This document shows positions 32,828 to 42,164 of a stretch of 64,000 nt of DNA, one piece after another. Below the pieces are notes generated by a model. The model searched no databases, was not told the origin of the DNA, and saw only the letters and a program-made list of their open reading frames with translations. Both the position numbers and the translations under genes were made by a program. Where the stretch lies: assembly GCA_022539475.1 (NCBI GenBank), contig VCMS01000152.1:1-64000 (forward strand), written 5' to 3'. Positions within the stretch are counted from its first letter, which is position 1. Each line of letters starts with the position of its first letter. This DNA comes from Gracilaria domingensis (lineage: Eukaryota; Rhodophyta; Florideophyceae; Gracilariales; Gracilariaceae).

Positions 32828-34909
32828 CTATGCATCGCTCTCCATGTCGCTTCGTGCCACAAAGGGGTCGGCTGAGACTGTGCGTTCGCGCGAGCGAGAT
32901 GCGGCACGCTCCAACGACTTGGATTGCAACCCAGTGGGGCTACTAACTTTCTTAGCAGCAGCACTCCCAGCAGCGGATTCTTCACTTCTTCTGACGTCCT
33001 TCCTCGCCGAGCTCTCGGATTCGCGTAAATCAGCACCAACGCGACCATTCCCAGCGAGGGATTCCGTCTCCTTCTGAGATTCAGCACCTCGGTCAGGTCT
33101 AGCGGATGCCGGAGCAACCGGAGCGCGATTTACACTGTCCTCCCCCTCCTTAGGGTGCGATACGGCTTCCGCATTTCGCGCCAATACCGTAGACGGGGGG
33201 TGAACCTCATGCAACTCAGTAGAGGGTGTAGGTGTAACCCGTGAGAGTCCGGGGTTATCCTTGAGCAACTCTGTTATTTCAGGCAAGTCAGAGAGACCGC
33301 GCTGCGGGTGGGGCAAAACTGATGGACGGTTTGCTGCAGTACCCGACTGTTCGGTAACTTGATGCCACGATGGACCGTTTCCGGTACCTGGCGCTGCGAT
33401 AACGTCCTGTATAGGGCTCGGTGCGCGATATACGCGATCTCGCGATACCCGCTCGTGCTGATTATCGATATCAAGCACGACGGTAGTCTCCTGTACGGAT
33501 ACAACCCGATAGGGGCCACTGGCGATTGGAGAGAGCTTATGGCGCTTCTGTTCTCAGGATTGTAGTACTCATTCCTAAGGAACACATAATCACCAACCCG
33601 CAGCTGCGGTAGCGGCCTACGGATTCGGCTATCAAAATTGCGCTTGTAGGCGAGTTGAGCTTTCTCCATAGAGCGCTTAGCAATAGGCACCATCGTGGTT
33701 AACCATTTCTTCCACGCTTCGCGGTGTAGCCTCGGTGTCGAGTACTCGTCCATGGTTGGCTGTGCCTCAATGGCAAGAGGAGGTGGTCTCCTTGACAGGT
33801 CTAACTCGAAAGGAGACAACGACGTTACCCGATGTACCTGGGTGTTGTACGCGTATGTAATGGCGTCTTGTGTACAAATCCCAAGTCTTGGGGTGTTCCG
33901 CAACGTAGGATCTGAATGCACCAAGAATGGTTCGATTAAATCTCTCTGCCTAACCATTAGTTTGGGGGTGATACGTTGTTGTAAACAGATTCCTAATGTC
34001 CAGGATGCGACAAACGTCTTAAAAGAATTTCGACGTGAACTGGGAGCCGTTGTCGGAGAGTAAGTGTACAAGTGGTCCATAGACAAAGACCCAGTGGGCA
34101 ACAAACGCCTGAGCCACAGCGGCAGCAGTTATCCGCTTGAGCGGCACAGTCCGTACCAGCTTTGAGAAGCGATCGGTGATCACCGAGAGGTATTGATTCC
34201 CTCGCGAGGTTTTGATCAATTTGCTAAGAATGTCAATGGCGACAGACTCTAGCGGCGCCCTTGCAGGGAATAGCTTCAACTTCTTTGAATGCTTCCTCAG
34301 CTTGATATCATTCTTGGCACATTCCTGACAGGATCGACGTACTGCATAGCAGTCGAATGCCATTGCCGGCCAGCAAAAATCCTTGCTCAATGTGAGATAC
34401 AACTTTCTTCCTCCCGGATGGGCTCCCAACTTCACATAGTGAGAGAGGTGAAGAACTCGACTCTGTAAGGAGTGCTGCAGCACTATTTGTGGGTTCGTTG
34501 ACACCTTCCTCATTAGATAGCCTTGATTATTCACCTGAAAGGGCAAGTGGTATCCACCGTTCAGACGGGCTCGTACCTGTGTACAGAAGGGATCCATCTG
34601 CTTTTCCCGTATCATCTCCTCGGGCGTGATGGGTATAAATGACCCGGTACCCGGTTCAGCGGTTTGTGTGGCGAGTATATCGTCACACACGTCATCCGTC
34701 ACAATTTCCATACTCCCCTCGAGGTCACCAACCATAAAACATGGGATGTCGGCGTCCTCGGTAGGCTCGGCTTTGGCTGCTGTGCCCAAACGGGATAGGG
34801 CGTCCGCCTGGAGGTTAAGGGAGCCTTTCTTGTACACTACTTCGAAGTCGAATTCCGACAGTCGGAGTCTCCAACGCATCAGGCGTCCCGATGGTTCGGT
34901 GATTTCCAT
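32828..34909 (-). pseudogene. pol: Element C integrase and linker
   Basis: The first frame (34909-34019) holds the end of RNase H (RWRLRLSEFDFEVVYKKG, ADALSRLG), the HH-CC module and two catalytic Asp (VAIDILSKL, LLSDNGSQF). After a stop and a frame change near 34020-34100 the core resumes, with TAG in place of the Gln next to the catalytic Glu (NG-stop-AERFNR). The tail has FELDLSRRPPPLAIEA and a GPY module read in a third frame. The linker (33478-32828) is Ser/Pro/Glu-rich, with PKEGED encoded by the internal polypurine tract. It ends in TVSADP like element 1. Confidence 0.85.
33138..33151 (-). promoter_or_regulatory. Internal polypurine tract of element C
   Basis: Minus strand AAGGAGGGGGAGGA inside the linker. 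It is identical over 14 bases to those of elements 1 and 2 although the surrounding linker differs. Confidence 0.55.
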
Positions 34910-35823
34910 CAGTCAGCGAAGGCACTTGTGGTCGGTGTGTACACGAAAGTGGGTTCCCATCAAATATGGTCTGAGTGTCGATAATGCCCAGACTACGGTA
35001 AGGCATTCCTTCTCGGAAACTGAGTAATTCCGCTCATGGACGTTGAGCGATCTCGACCAGTACCCAATAGAGTGTCGTTCCGCGGTCTCATCGGTTTGAA
35101 ACAAAGCGCACCCAACCTAGTTTGCGCTAGCGTCAGTGTCGACCTCATAGGGTAACCCAGGATTGGGGAGAGCCAGAATTGGCGGAGAAGTCACGGCTTC
35201 AACCAATGCCGCGAACGCGGAGGCCTCTTCACCTCCAAAGGGCTCCAATTCAACAGGTTTTCCTTTCGTTAGGAGCTTGTTCAACGGTGAAGCAATGTCC
35301 GTAAAGTTCGGAACGAAACGTCGGTATACGTTACACAGTCCTAAGAAGGATCGCAGCTCTGTTTGAGTTCTCGGGTGTTTCGCCTCCTTCAAGGATTTGA
35401 CTCGCACTTCATCGACTGAAAGTTTTCCGGGACGGATTATGTGACCCAGATACTTGACCGATTCGGTGAAGAACTCGCACTTCTTGAGTTTCAATGTGAT
35501 TCCTGCGTCGCGCAGTACTCTCATAACGTCCCGCACATGGGCTAGATGATCATCCAGATTGTTGGAAAAAACGACGATATCGTCCAGATACACCAAACAT
35601 GTGGTCCACTTAAATCGCGCCAGTATGATATCGACCGCACGCTGGAATGTAGCGGGTGCATTAGTTAACCCAAAGGGCATTCTCCGGAGACGGTATAGGC
35701 CTTGATGGCATACGAACGCCGTCTCATCCCGTTCTTTCTCGCTGATGGGAACCTGCCAGTATCCCCAGTTAGCGTCAAGGGTGGTGAACACGTTCGCGCT
35801 CCCAAGAGAATCGATATAGAATA
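34910..35823 (-). pseudogene. pol: Element C reverse transcriptase and RNase H
   Basis: RT from FTTLDANWGYWQVP to its end, with the active site CLVYLDDIVVFSN, fingers/palm block RMPFGLTNAPATFQRAVD and thumb LKLKKCEFF. RNase H follows with DTDASAN (stop at 35117-35119), YWSRSLNVHERNYSVSEKE and HTDHKCLR (second stop at about 34913). The N-terminal third of RT is missing because homology starts at 35815-35823. Confidence 0.9.
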
Positions 35824-35889
35824 AAAGACTAACTGATTACTCTGGACGCAGAGGCTGGTTGGCATGAGACCGCATCCCGTCCGACATAT

Positions 35890-36240
35890 ATGTTTATTAG
35901 TAAACAATTTTCAAAGCTTGTAAGCAAGAAGAAAAGTACGGTATACCATATTGTTGTGAAGGCAAGTTCAAACCCGCCCAAGTCAGAGTCATCACTTGCA
36001 GAAGAAGATAAAGGCCTGGATATCCAAATAAAGAAGTTACTAAGTAAGTATGGGGATATATTTCCGAGGGAATTACCTCGAAATTTACCGCCTCACAGCG
36101 AAGTCGAAATGAGGATTAACTTAGAAGAAGGCGTAAAGCCTAAGTTAGGACCAATGTAAAAGTTATCTCGAGCAGAGCTTTCGGAAATGAAGACGCAAAT
36201 AGAAGAGCTTTTGGCTCACGGATTCATTCGTCCAAGTATT
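35890..36240 (+). pseudogene. pol: Element D RT N-terminal part
   Basis: FISKQFSKLVSKKKSTVYHI, LLSKYGDIFPRELPRNLPPH and KTQIEELLAHGFIRPSI, the usual sequence leading into Ty3 RT, with TAA at 36157-36159. It stops at the solo LTR. The reading continues in frame (SPWGSP) after 37240, which shows that the two parts were one gene. Confidence 0.85.
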
Positions 36241-37235
36241 TGTGGAGCAATGGCTTTCCGATATCGGATGCATCATGTCGCTCATAATGAGATGGTAACG
36301 ATGGCCGGTGACGTGGCGAAGTTATGAAAACTCCTTTTAATTTTGGGCAATTTTTGAAGGGTTTCAAAGGAGCCTTGATAGGTGAATCCTCTGTAAGAAG
36401 TGTATAGTAAGTAGAATAGTTGGCCACGTGTGGAGGTTGGCCTGCAGATAGTTGTGCCACGCCCGCTGGGAATTACCCCACCCCCTGACAATGGGTTGTC
36501 CACGTGTAGAACCCTCGGGAGGTGCGCACCGTAGATATAGTAGTAGTATATATGCTCGGGTGATCTCACCCTAGAGCCTCCAAGTAAATGGATAACTGAG
36601 TCGACACTCAAGTCGAATCCTGTTCAGGATCGGGCTATAGTAACTTGCTGCCTACGTAGGTCTACGACTCCATTAGGAGAGTAACCACGACTGGTATCGG
36701 CACTACTACCCCTCAGGGTCACTAAGGAAGCAATCGTCTCGCCATCTTTGAGTATTTGACTGTTTTTACCACTATGTCGGTTGTCTCTTGTTGTTGATTC
36801 TTGCTGTTGTCACTCTGTTGAGTCTCGTTGTTTACACTTGTTTACCTGGTTCAGGTATCGCTTCCGCCCCAGTATTGGGTTTAAATCTGGCGCCTTTGAG
36901 TGCGTCGCTCCGCTGTCGGACTTGTTCCCGCCGGTTGGCACGGTCTGTAGCTCCGCTCCGGTGTTTTCTATCGTGAGCTCTTCCCGGTTCATGCGGTCTC
37001 TTTTATTTCCCTTTGTTCAGTTTCGGATCACACTCCATCTCCAGATCTGCACCGTTCTTTGCATCCCACCTCTGTAGGTATAGCCAGTCACCGCCTCCGG
37101 TCTTACACCCGGCTTTTCATTCGACTCAAGTATGGACAGAGGGTTGTATCGCTGAGTCTATCCCTTATAGAGAGTAGGACCCGGACATTCTAGTGGAGAT
37201 TCCCCTTTGCGCTTATCGCAGGGTTTTGCTCTACA
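36241..37235 (+). repeat. Solo LTR (995 bp) inside element D RT
   Basis: TGTGGAGCAATGG to TTTTGCTCTACA, flanked by GTATT (36236-36240) and TTATT (37236-37240), a 5-bp duplication with one difference. Removing the LTR and one flank restores the RT reading frame. It is the same family as the element C LTR. Its internal open frames are not counted as genes. Confidence 0.9.
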
Positions 37236-37240
37236 TTATT

Positions 37241-38551
37241 AGTCCTTGGGGAAGTCCGGTATGTTTACAAAAAAGAAGGATGGTGGTCTAAGAATTTGTG
37301 TTGAGTACCGAGCGTTGAACAAGCAGACCATCAAGAATCAAGTACCGCTCCGAAGAAGTGATGAAGTATGCGATCAAAAAGGAGGAACTAAAGTATTCTA
37401 CGTTATAGATTTAAGATCTGGATACAACCAGATACAAATACGACAAGGTGAAATTGAAAAGACCGCATTCCGAGCAAAGTATGGACAGTTCGAGTATCTA
37501 GTAACGCCATTTGGTTTAACTGGAGCTCCCGGGTGTTTTCAGAAATACATGAATATGAAATTCAAAAAACATTTAGATAGTTTCATACTTGTCTACCTAG
37601 ATGATATTCTAATATACAGTGAGAATGAAGAAGAACATTTGAAACATGTAGAAGAAGCCTTCAAGATCCTAAGAGAAAATATGTTATATGGTAAGCTGTC
37701 AAAACGTGAGTTCATGAAAGACTCTATCGAATATCTCGGACACATCATCCCATCCGATGGTATTAAAGTTAACCAAGAGAAGACGAAAGCCATTCACAAA
37801 TGGGAAGTACCAAGCAACGTAACCCAGGTGCAAAGTTTCCTAGGTTTTTGCAATTACTACAGACGATTCGTCAGGGATTTCTCCCGAATCGCTGCACCAC
37901 TTACTGATCTTACGAAGAAAGATATTCCTTTTGAATGGACCGCAAAGGAGCAAAAGGCCTTTGAACACGTCAAAGAAGCTCTGACTAATACACCAGTCCT
38001 ACGCTGCGCTGATCCAAGTTTGTCATACATATAAAGTTACAGCTGCCGCGTCCCAAACAGGAATAGGTGCTGTGTTGGCACAAACCGACGAACAAGGTAG
38101 TCGATCAGTCGCTTACGCATCACGCAAATTATCAGCCACATAACAAGGTAACACTACACAAGAACGAGAAGTGCTGGCCATAATCTACGCACTGGAGACA
38201 TGGAGAACATACCTCTATGGAGTAATGTTCACCATATACACAGATCATAACCCACTGAAATATCTAGAAACACAGAAAAGTCTGGCAAGAAAACAAGCTA
38301 GATGGGTTGAGTTTATGCAAGAGTTTGAGTTTGAAATCACGCACATCAAGGGAAAACGTAATTACGTATCTGATGCACTGTCAAGGAAACACGCTGAAGT
38401 GCATAAGGTATCTTCTGACGTCATCAGAAATCTCCTTCATGTGGCCATCGTTAAAATACAAGACGATACACTGAAGACAGATACAGAAGATTACCATAAA
38501 GACGAGTTCTTTAAAGAAAGAATGCATAATTTGAAAGAACCTTTTGATTAG
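37241..38551 (+). pseudogene. pol: Element D RT core and RNase H
   Basis: RT with GLRICVEYRALNKQTIKNQ, YVIDLRSGYNQIQIRQ, VTPFGLTGAPGCFQKYMN, the active site FILVYLDDILIYS and KREFMKDSIEYLGHII. A frame change near 38030 leads to RNase H (SQTGIGAVLAQ, AYASRKLSAT, TDHNPLKYLET, RNYVSDALSRK). The first RNase H catalytic Asp (usual T-D-A-S) is replaced: the reading is V-T-A-A-A-S. The RNase H would therefore be inactive even without the stops at 38032 and about 38141. Confidence 0.88.
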
Positions 38552-39903
38552 AAGAACAGGAGACTGTATTTTGAAAACACACTCTGTATTCCGAAAGAAA
38601 AAGTTAGAGACAGTATAATGCATGACAACCACAAATCTCTTCTTGGTGCCCACAGAGGATCTCAGAAGACGATATCACTCATCAAACGAGATTACTTCTG
38701 GCCAGAAATCAGCAAAGATATCAAGAAATTTGTAAAGAATTGTCATAACTGTCAGAGAGCAAAAAGTATGAACCAGAACCGAGAAGGAATAATACGACGG
38801 TTCCCTCCACCAAGTAAGAAATAGGAAGTCATATCAATGGATTTAATCTTTGATTTACCGAAGACAAAGGAAAACATGTGTTCTATCCTTGTTGTCGTTG
38901 ACCAGTTATCAAAACGAACACATTTTGTTCCGATGAAATCGAATGTCAACGCAAAGGACGCAGCCAATGTGTTCTATCGAGAATTTTACAAACATCATGG
39001 ACTACCATGGAAGATTATTTCGAACAGAGACTCAAGGTTTACAGGAAATTTCTGGAAAGAACTAATGAAGATTCTAACTGTAAAGCTAAATTTTTCGACG
39101 GCCTTCCATCTCCAAACTGATGGTCAGTCGGAGAGAGGTTTCAGAACATTGGAAGAGATGTTACGTTGTTTCGTAAGCTATACTCAAAGAGACTGGCACA
39201 TATTCCTCCCTGGTCTTGACTTTGCTTACAACAACCATATCAACTCGTCAACAAATGAAACACCATTTTATTTGGAGTATGGACAACATCCTGTTACGAT
39301 ATCCGATTTTCCACATCATGATGAAGTAGAAATGTCGACTGATGCAACGGAGAAATTCATATACAACCTCAAGTACGCAACGGAAGTGGTGAAGATGTCA
39401 ATTGAGGCCACGAATTTGAAAATGATGGACGACAGCGAGAGAAGTGGAGAAGAACGGACGCTCAACGTTGGAGACAAGGTTCTATTGTCCACGAAGAGTC
39501 TCAATCTTAAACAAGGTCATGTAAAGAAATTATCACCGAAGTACATTGGACCATAAGAAGTGAAGAAAGTAATGGCTGAAGGAAGATCGTATGAGTTGGA
39601 TCTCCTTGAAGAATGGAAGAACATTCACCCCACATTCCATGTTTTCCTACTCAAGAAATATGAAGGCAAGTAAGGTGTGGCAGAAGTTAAAGAAGACAAG
39701 AAACGAGAGACCAACAATGAAGTAGAAAAGATAGTTAAGATAATAGAAAGTAGAATCGAGAGAATTTTGGATCCGCGTGAAGAATAGCCGTCTGGAGTAT
39801 CTTGCCGACTATAAGAACACCGACGACACCGAAAACCGATGGGTCGATAGTCAGACACTCATCACCTCTACCGATCCGCAAGTCATCGAATCATTCACAT
39901 TAA
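38552..39903 (+). pseudogene. pol: Element D integrase and chromodomain
   Basis: Zinc module HDNHKSLLGAHRG with CHNCQRAKS (38618-38760). After TAG at about 38822 comes the core with MDLIFDLPKTKENM, IISNRDSRFTG and DGQSERGFRTLEEM, which keep D, D and E. The C-terminal part has GDKVLL, KKLSPKYIGP (GPY-like, then stop) and HPTFHVFLLKKY. A chromodomain follows in two frames (VEKIVKIIESRI, then LEYLADYKNTDDTENRWV), shifted near 39765. Confidence 0.85.
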
Positions 39904-39916
39904 GAAGCAGTTCATC

Positions 39917-40381
39917 ATGAGAATTCGAGCCGATTATGAACGTCTATCCAACGTCGTCAAGTCCCGCAATGGAACGGTCGCCGGTAAGACTCTTGAAGTT
40001 TGGCTCTCGCCGATGCACAGGAACAATCTCATCGTCGAGCGTACTTTATGGAATCTTATTCACCTATGCTTGGGATTCTACGAAGTACGAGGACCTTTCA
40101 TTACCGATAGAAATGTGCTGAAGTCCTTGGTTCATTTGGTTAAATGTCTGGATTTAGGAACTCTACTCCACCGTCAATGTGGTATGGAAGCTTTCATCAT
40201 GTACATATATCACTTTACCGTTGTACGTTTTGGACATCAGCGACCTACTAATACCTATGCAACTGATGTTCAAGAGTGCCTTCGTCGTATGGATAATGGT
40301 GAAGACTTTTTTATCCGATTTGAATATGATCATAATCGCCGTCATGTTCCGCTTCCGTTTAAGTACGTTATCGAAGGCTAA
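39917..40381 (+). CDS. Extra ORF of element D after the chromodomain
   Basis: 154 residues from ATG 39917 to TAA 40379-40381, intact although the rest of the element is broken. It begins MRIRADYERLSNVVKSRNG and contains LEVWLSPMHRNNLIVERTLW and HQRPTNTYATDVQECLRRMD. It has no recognised domain and no membrane segment. It ends 22 bp before the polypurine tract, which ties it to the element's 3' end. It could be an accessory gene or the C-terminal tail of pol displaced by a frameshift. Confidence 0.5.
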   Translation: MRIRADYERLSNVVKSRNGTVAGKTLEVWLSPMHRNNLIVERTLWNLIHLCLGFYEVRGPFITDRNVLKSLVHLVKCLDLGTLLHRQCGMEAFIMYIYHFTVVRFGHQRPTNTYATDVQECLRRMDNGEDFFIRFEYDHNRRHVPLPFKYVIEG

Positions 40382-40412
40382 TCGAGGACGATCAACCAAT
40401 TTGAAGGGGGAG

Positions 40413-40775
40413 TAGTTGAGGCCTTTGCCTCATAAATGCGCCAGTTTCTGGCTTTTGTTTTGGAAAACGTTTTGGTGCGCCGGCGCCACAAAAGGGTTAA
40501 TTATGCGTTAAGGTGACGGTTTGCACACCGCAAGTTGTAGTTTACTAAAACTATTGGCTAGCACTAGTCTAAGGCTACCTTACGTTCTCTGTAAGAAGGC
40601 GTGGGGAGTCGCGAGACCCGTCGTCTCGCTTCTCTCTCCCCACGCCCTGCCTACCTAGAGTCGTGAGTACCTAGCTAGCAAGTAGAGGGTAGTCAAGTTA
40701 AATAAACTTTGTTTTTCTGTTGAACGTTTTGTTTATTTTGCCAAGAGTAAGTCAAGTTCTATTCTGTTCGCTACA
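40413..40775 (+). repeat. 3' LTR of element D (about 363 bp)
   Basis: It follows the polypurine tract AAGGGGGAG (40404-40412). Its end is taken at GTTCGCTACA (40775). The start is less certain, TAGTTGAGG or TGAGG a few bases on. It includes an AT-rich promoter-like AAGTTAAATAAACTTT near 40690. Confidence 0.6.
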
Positions 40776-41392
40776 ACGACGAAGGGTTGATCGTTGTCAA
40801 GTAAAAAGAAAAATGGTAGCTGGCCCTTGTTTCATTATGCAGCTTTCAGTAGATTTGCCGCAACCCACCGGTACGTTGCGAAGGTTCTCCGGGGGTAGCG
40901 CACCCACGTTTCAAAATGTGTATGCTCAAAATTCCTAGAAGATAGTTCTAGGTGTTACTCGAACTACACCTTACACGTCTAAAATCTAACTAAGGCACCC
41001 CCAATAGGCAAACGGACAAAACCGACGCAGAAACAGCAACGCAGCCAACTGGTGACCATGCTGGAGGTTCAAAATCGCAATTATTTTCAATTCATGCGAG
41101 CATGTGACAATTGCCATTGACACGCAATTAACAAACAGAATGCCTTTGTCACATCTTTCACACATACGAGAAGATCAATACGGCTTCCTGTGGGCATCAG
41201 AAGTCTTAATAAAGCTCCTTCTTTGTTTGCTCACGATAAATAAAAACACCACACGCCCTACAATAAACCAATATATTGCAAATACGTCATCAATGACGTC
41301 GTAATTGATCATAAACACTAATCGACAAAACCAAGGAAAGTCGCCTTCAATAATCGCTTCCAGCACTTCGGTACACCTCGATTGACTCAAAA
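40776..41392. other. Intergenic, nothing recognised
   Basis: AT-rich, with short open frames only. An ACAACGA/TCGTTGT inverted pair lies just after the element D LTR (about 40774-40798). Confidence 0.4.
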
Positions 41393-41815
41393 TCAATTTA
41401 ACCTTAAAAACATGGTTATTATCCTCAAAAATAATACCAAAAGGTTCACGAAAACGAGTTGCATAAGAAACAAAATTCTCAAAAAAGTCCTTTGCAGAGA
41501 TTTAAATATCAGTTCATCGTCACATACTCCCTCATGGTTTTCTCTTCTCTTCAAATTCATTCTCCTATTCAATGAAGTCTTCCTTGAAACATTTGCCAGT
41601 AGCGTTTGTTCTTTCAGAACGTGTTCAAAAACTTTTGGAAAGAAAACTTGTACAGAAGTAGCGTATGTCCTGAGTTCCTTTCCAACAGTGTGTACCAGAA
41701 CCGACACAAAGCTGCTTTTCAGTAAATAGTTTACGAATATCTCTAATTCTGTTTCCTCTCGTTGGAAAGATGCTGGTACTAAGGCAGAGAAGAGTACACA
41801 GTCTTGAATGACCAT
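41393..41815 (-). CDS. Hypothetical protein, 140 residues
   Basis: ATG at 41815 (MVIQDCVLFSALVPASFQRE). The first 100 residues are mixed, with a basic RKTSLNRRMNLKRREN segment. The last 30 (FLRILFLMQLVFVNLLVLFL) look like a membrane segment, but could be an out-of-frame AT-rich run. No family is recognised. It lies in a zone of decayed genes on the same strand, so it may be a fragment of a larger broken gene. Confidence 0.3.
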   Translation of the reverse strand: MVIQDCVLFSALVPASFQREETELEIFVNYLLKSSFVSVLVHTVGKELRTYATSVQVFFPKVFEHVLKEQTLLANVSRKTSLNRRMNLKRRENHEGVCDDELIFKSLQRTFLRILFLMQLVFVNLLVLFLRIITMFLRLN

Positions 41816-42164
41816 GGTAATAAATTAAGAAATATAATTGCAAGCAAGAATGCGCACCATAATGAAATGTTGAACACACCAGTATTTGAAATCCGTCATG
41901 TGCTGCCAGGAACAAAAAATCATGCTCAGCTGTATCATCCTCTCTTTCACCTATCCGACTACTTTTCGTAAAACACTATCTAATAAATCTAAAAACTTCG
42001 ATCCATTCATTTCTAATTGAGCATTTGAATCCTTTTTGTAGCCAGAACCGAACAAAGTCAAAGGTCACGTGCCCGGCTTGGAAGTCTCTCTGCAATCGCA
42101 ATCGCAATAGCAGTTAGGTGGCCCGACCGACGAATAATTCGTTTGCAAATCTACATCTATACTT
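41816..42164. other. Intergenic, nothing recognised
   Basis: No open frame of note and no repeat. It separates the 140-residue ORF from the large decayed gene on the same strand. Confidence 0.35.

Larger units (their letters stand above)
28355..35823 (-). mobile_element. Element C: 5'-truncated chromovirus
   Basis: Minus-strand order: RT (from just before the FTTLDANWGYWQV block), RNase H, integrase, linker, chromodomain, then the opposite-strand aORF, polypurine tract and 988-bp LTR. Gag, protease and the 5' LTR are absent. At 35823 it passes directly into element D. It has more indels than elements 1 and 2. Confidence 0.88.
35824..40775 (+). mobile_element. Element D: AT-richer chromovirus, split by a solo LTR
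   Basis: Plus-strand order: N-terminal RT, solo LTR insertion, rest of RT, RNase H, integrase, frame-shifted chromodomain, an extra ORF, polypurine tract and a 363-bp LTR. The 5' LTR, gag and protease are missing. Base composition, RT sequence and LTR length set it apart from the other elements. Stops and frameshifts are frequent, so it is old. Confidence 0.85.

Noticed and set aside
36781-37077. Similar open frame in the LTRs at 36241, 28355 and 60538
   Set aside because: The similarity follows from LTR homology. The frame is not better kept than the flanking LTR, so I do not call a gene.
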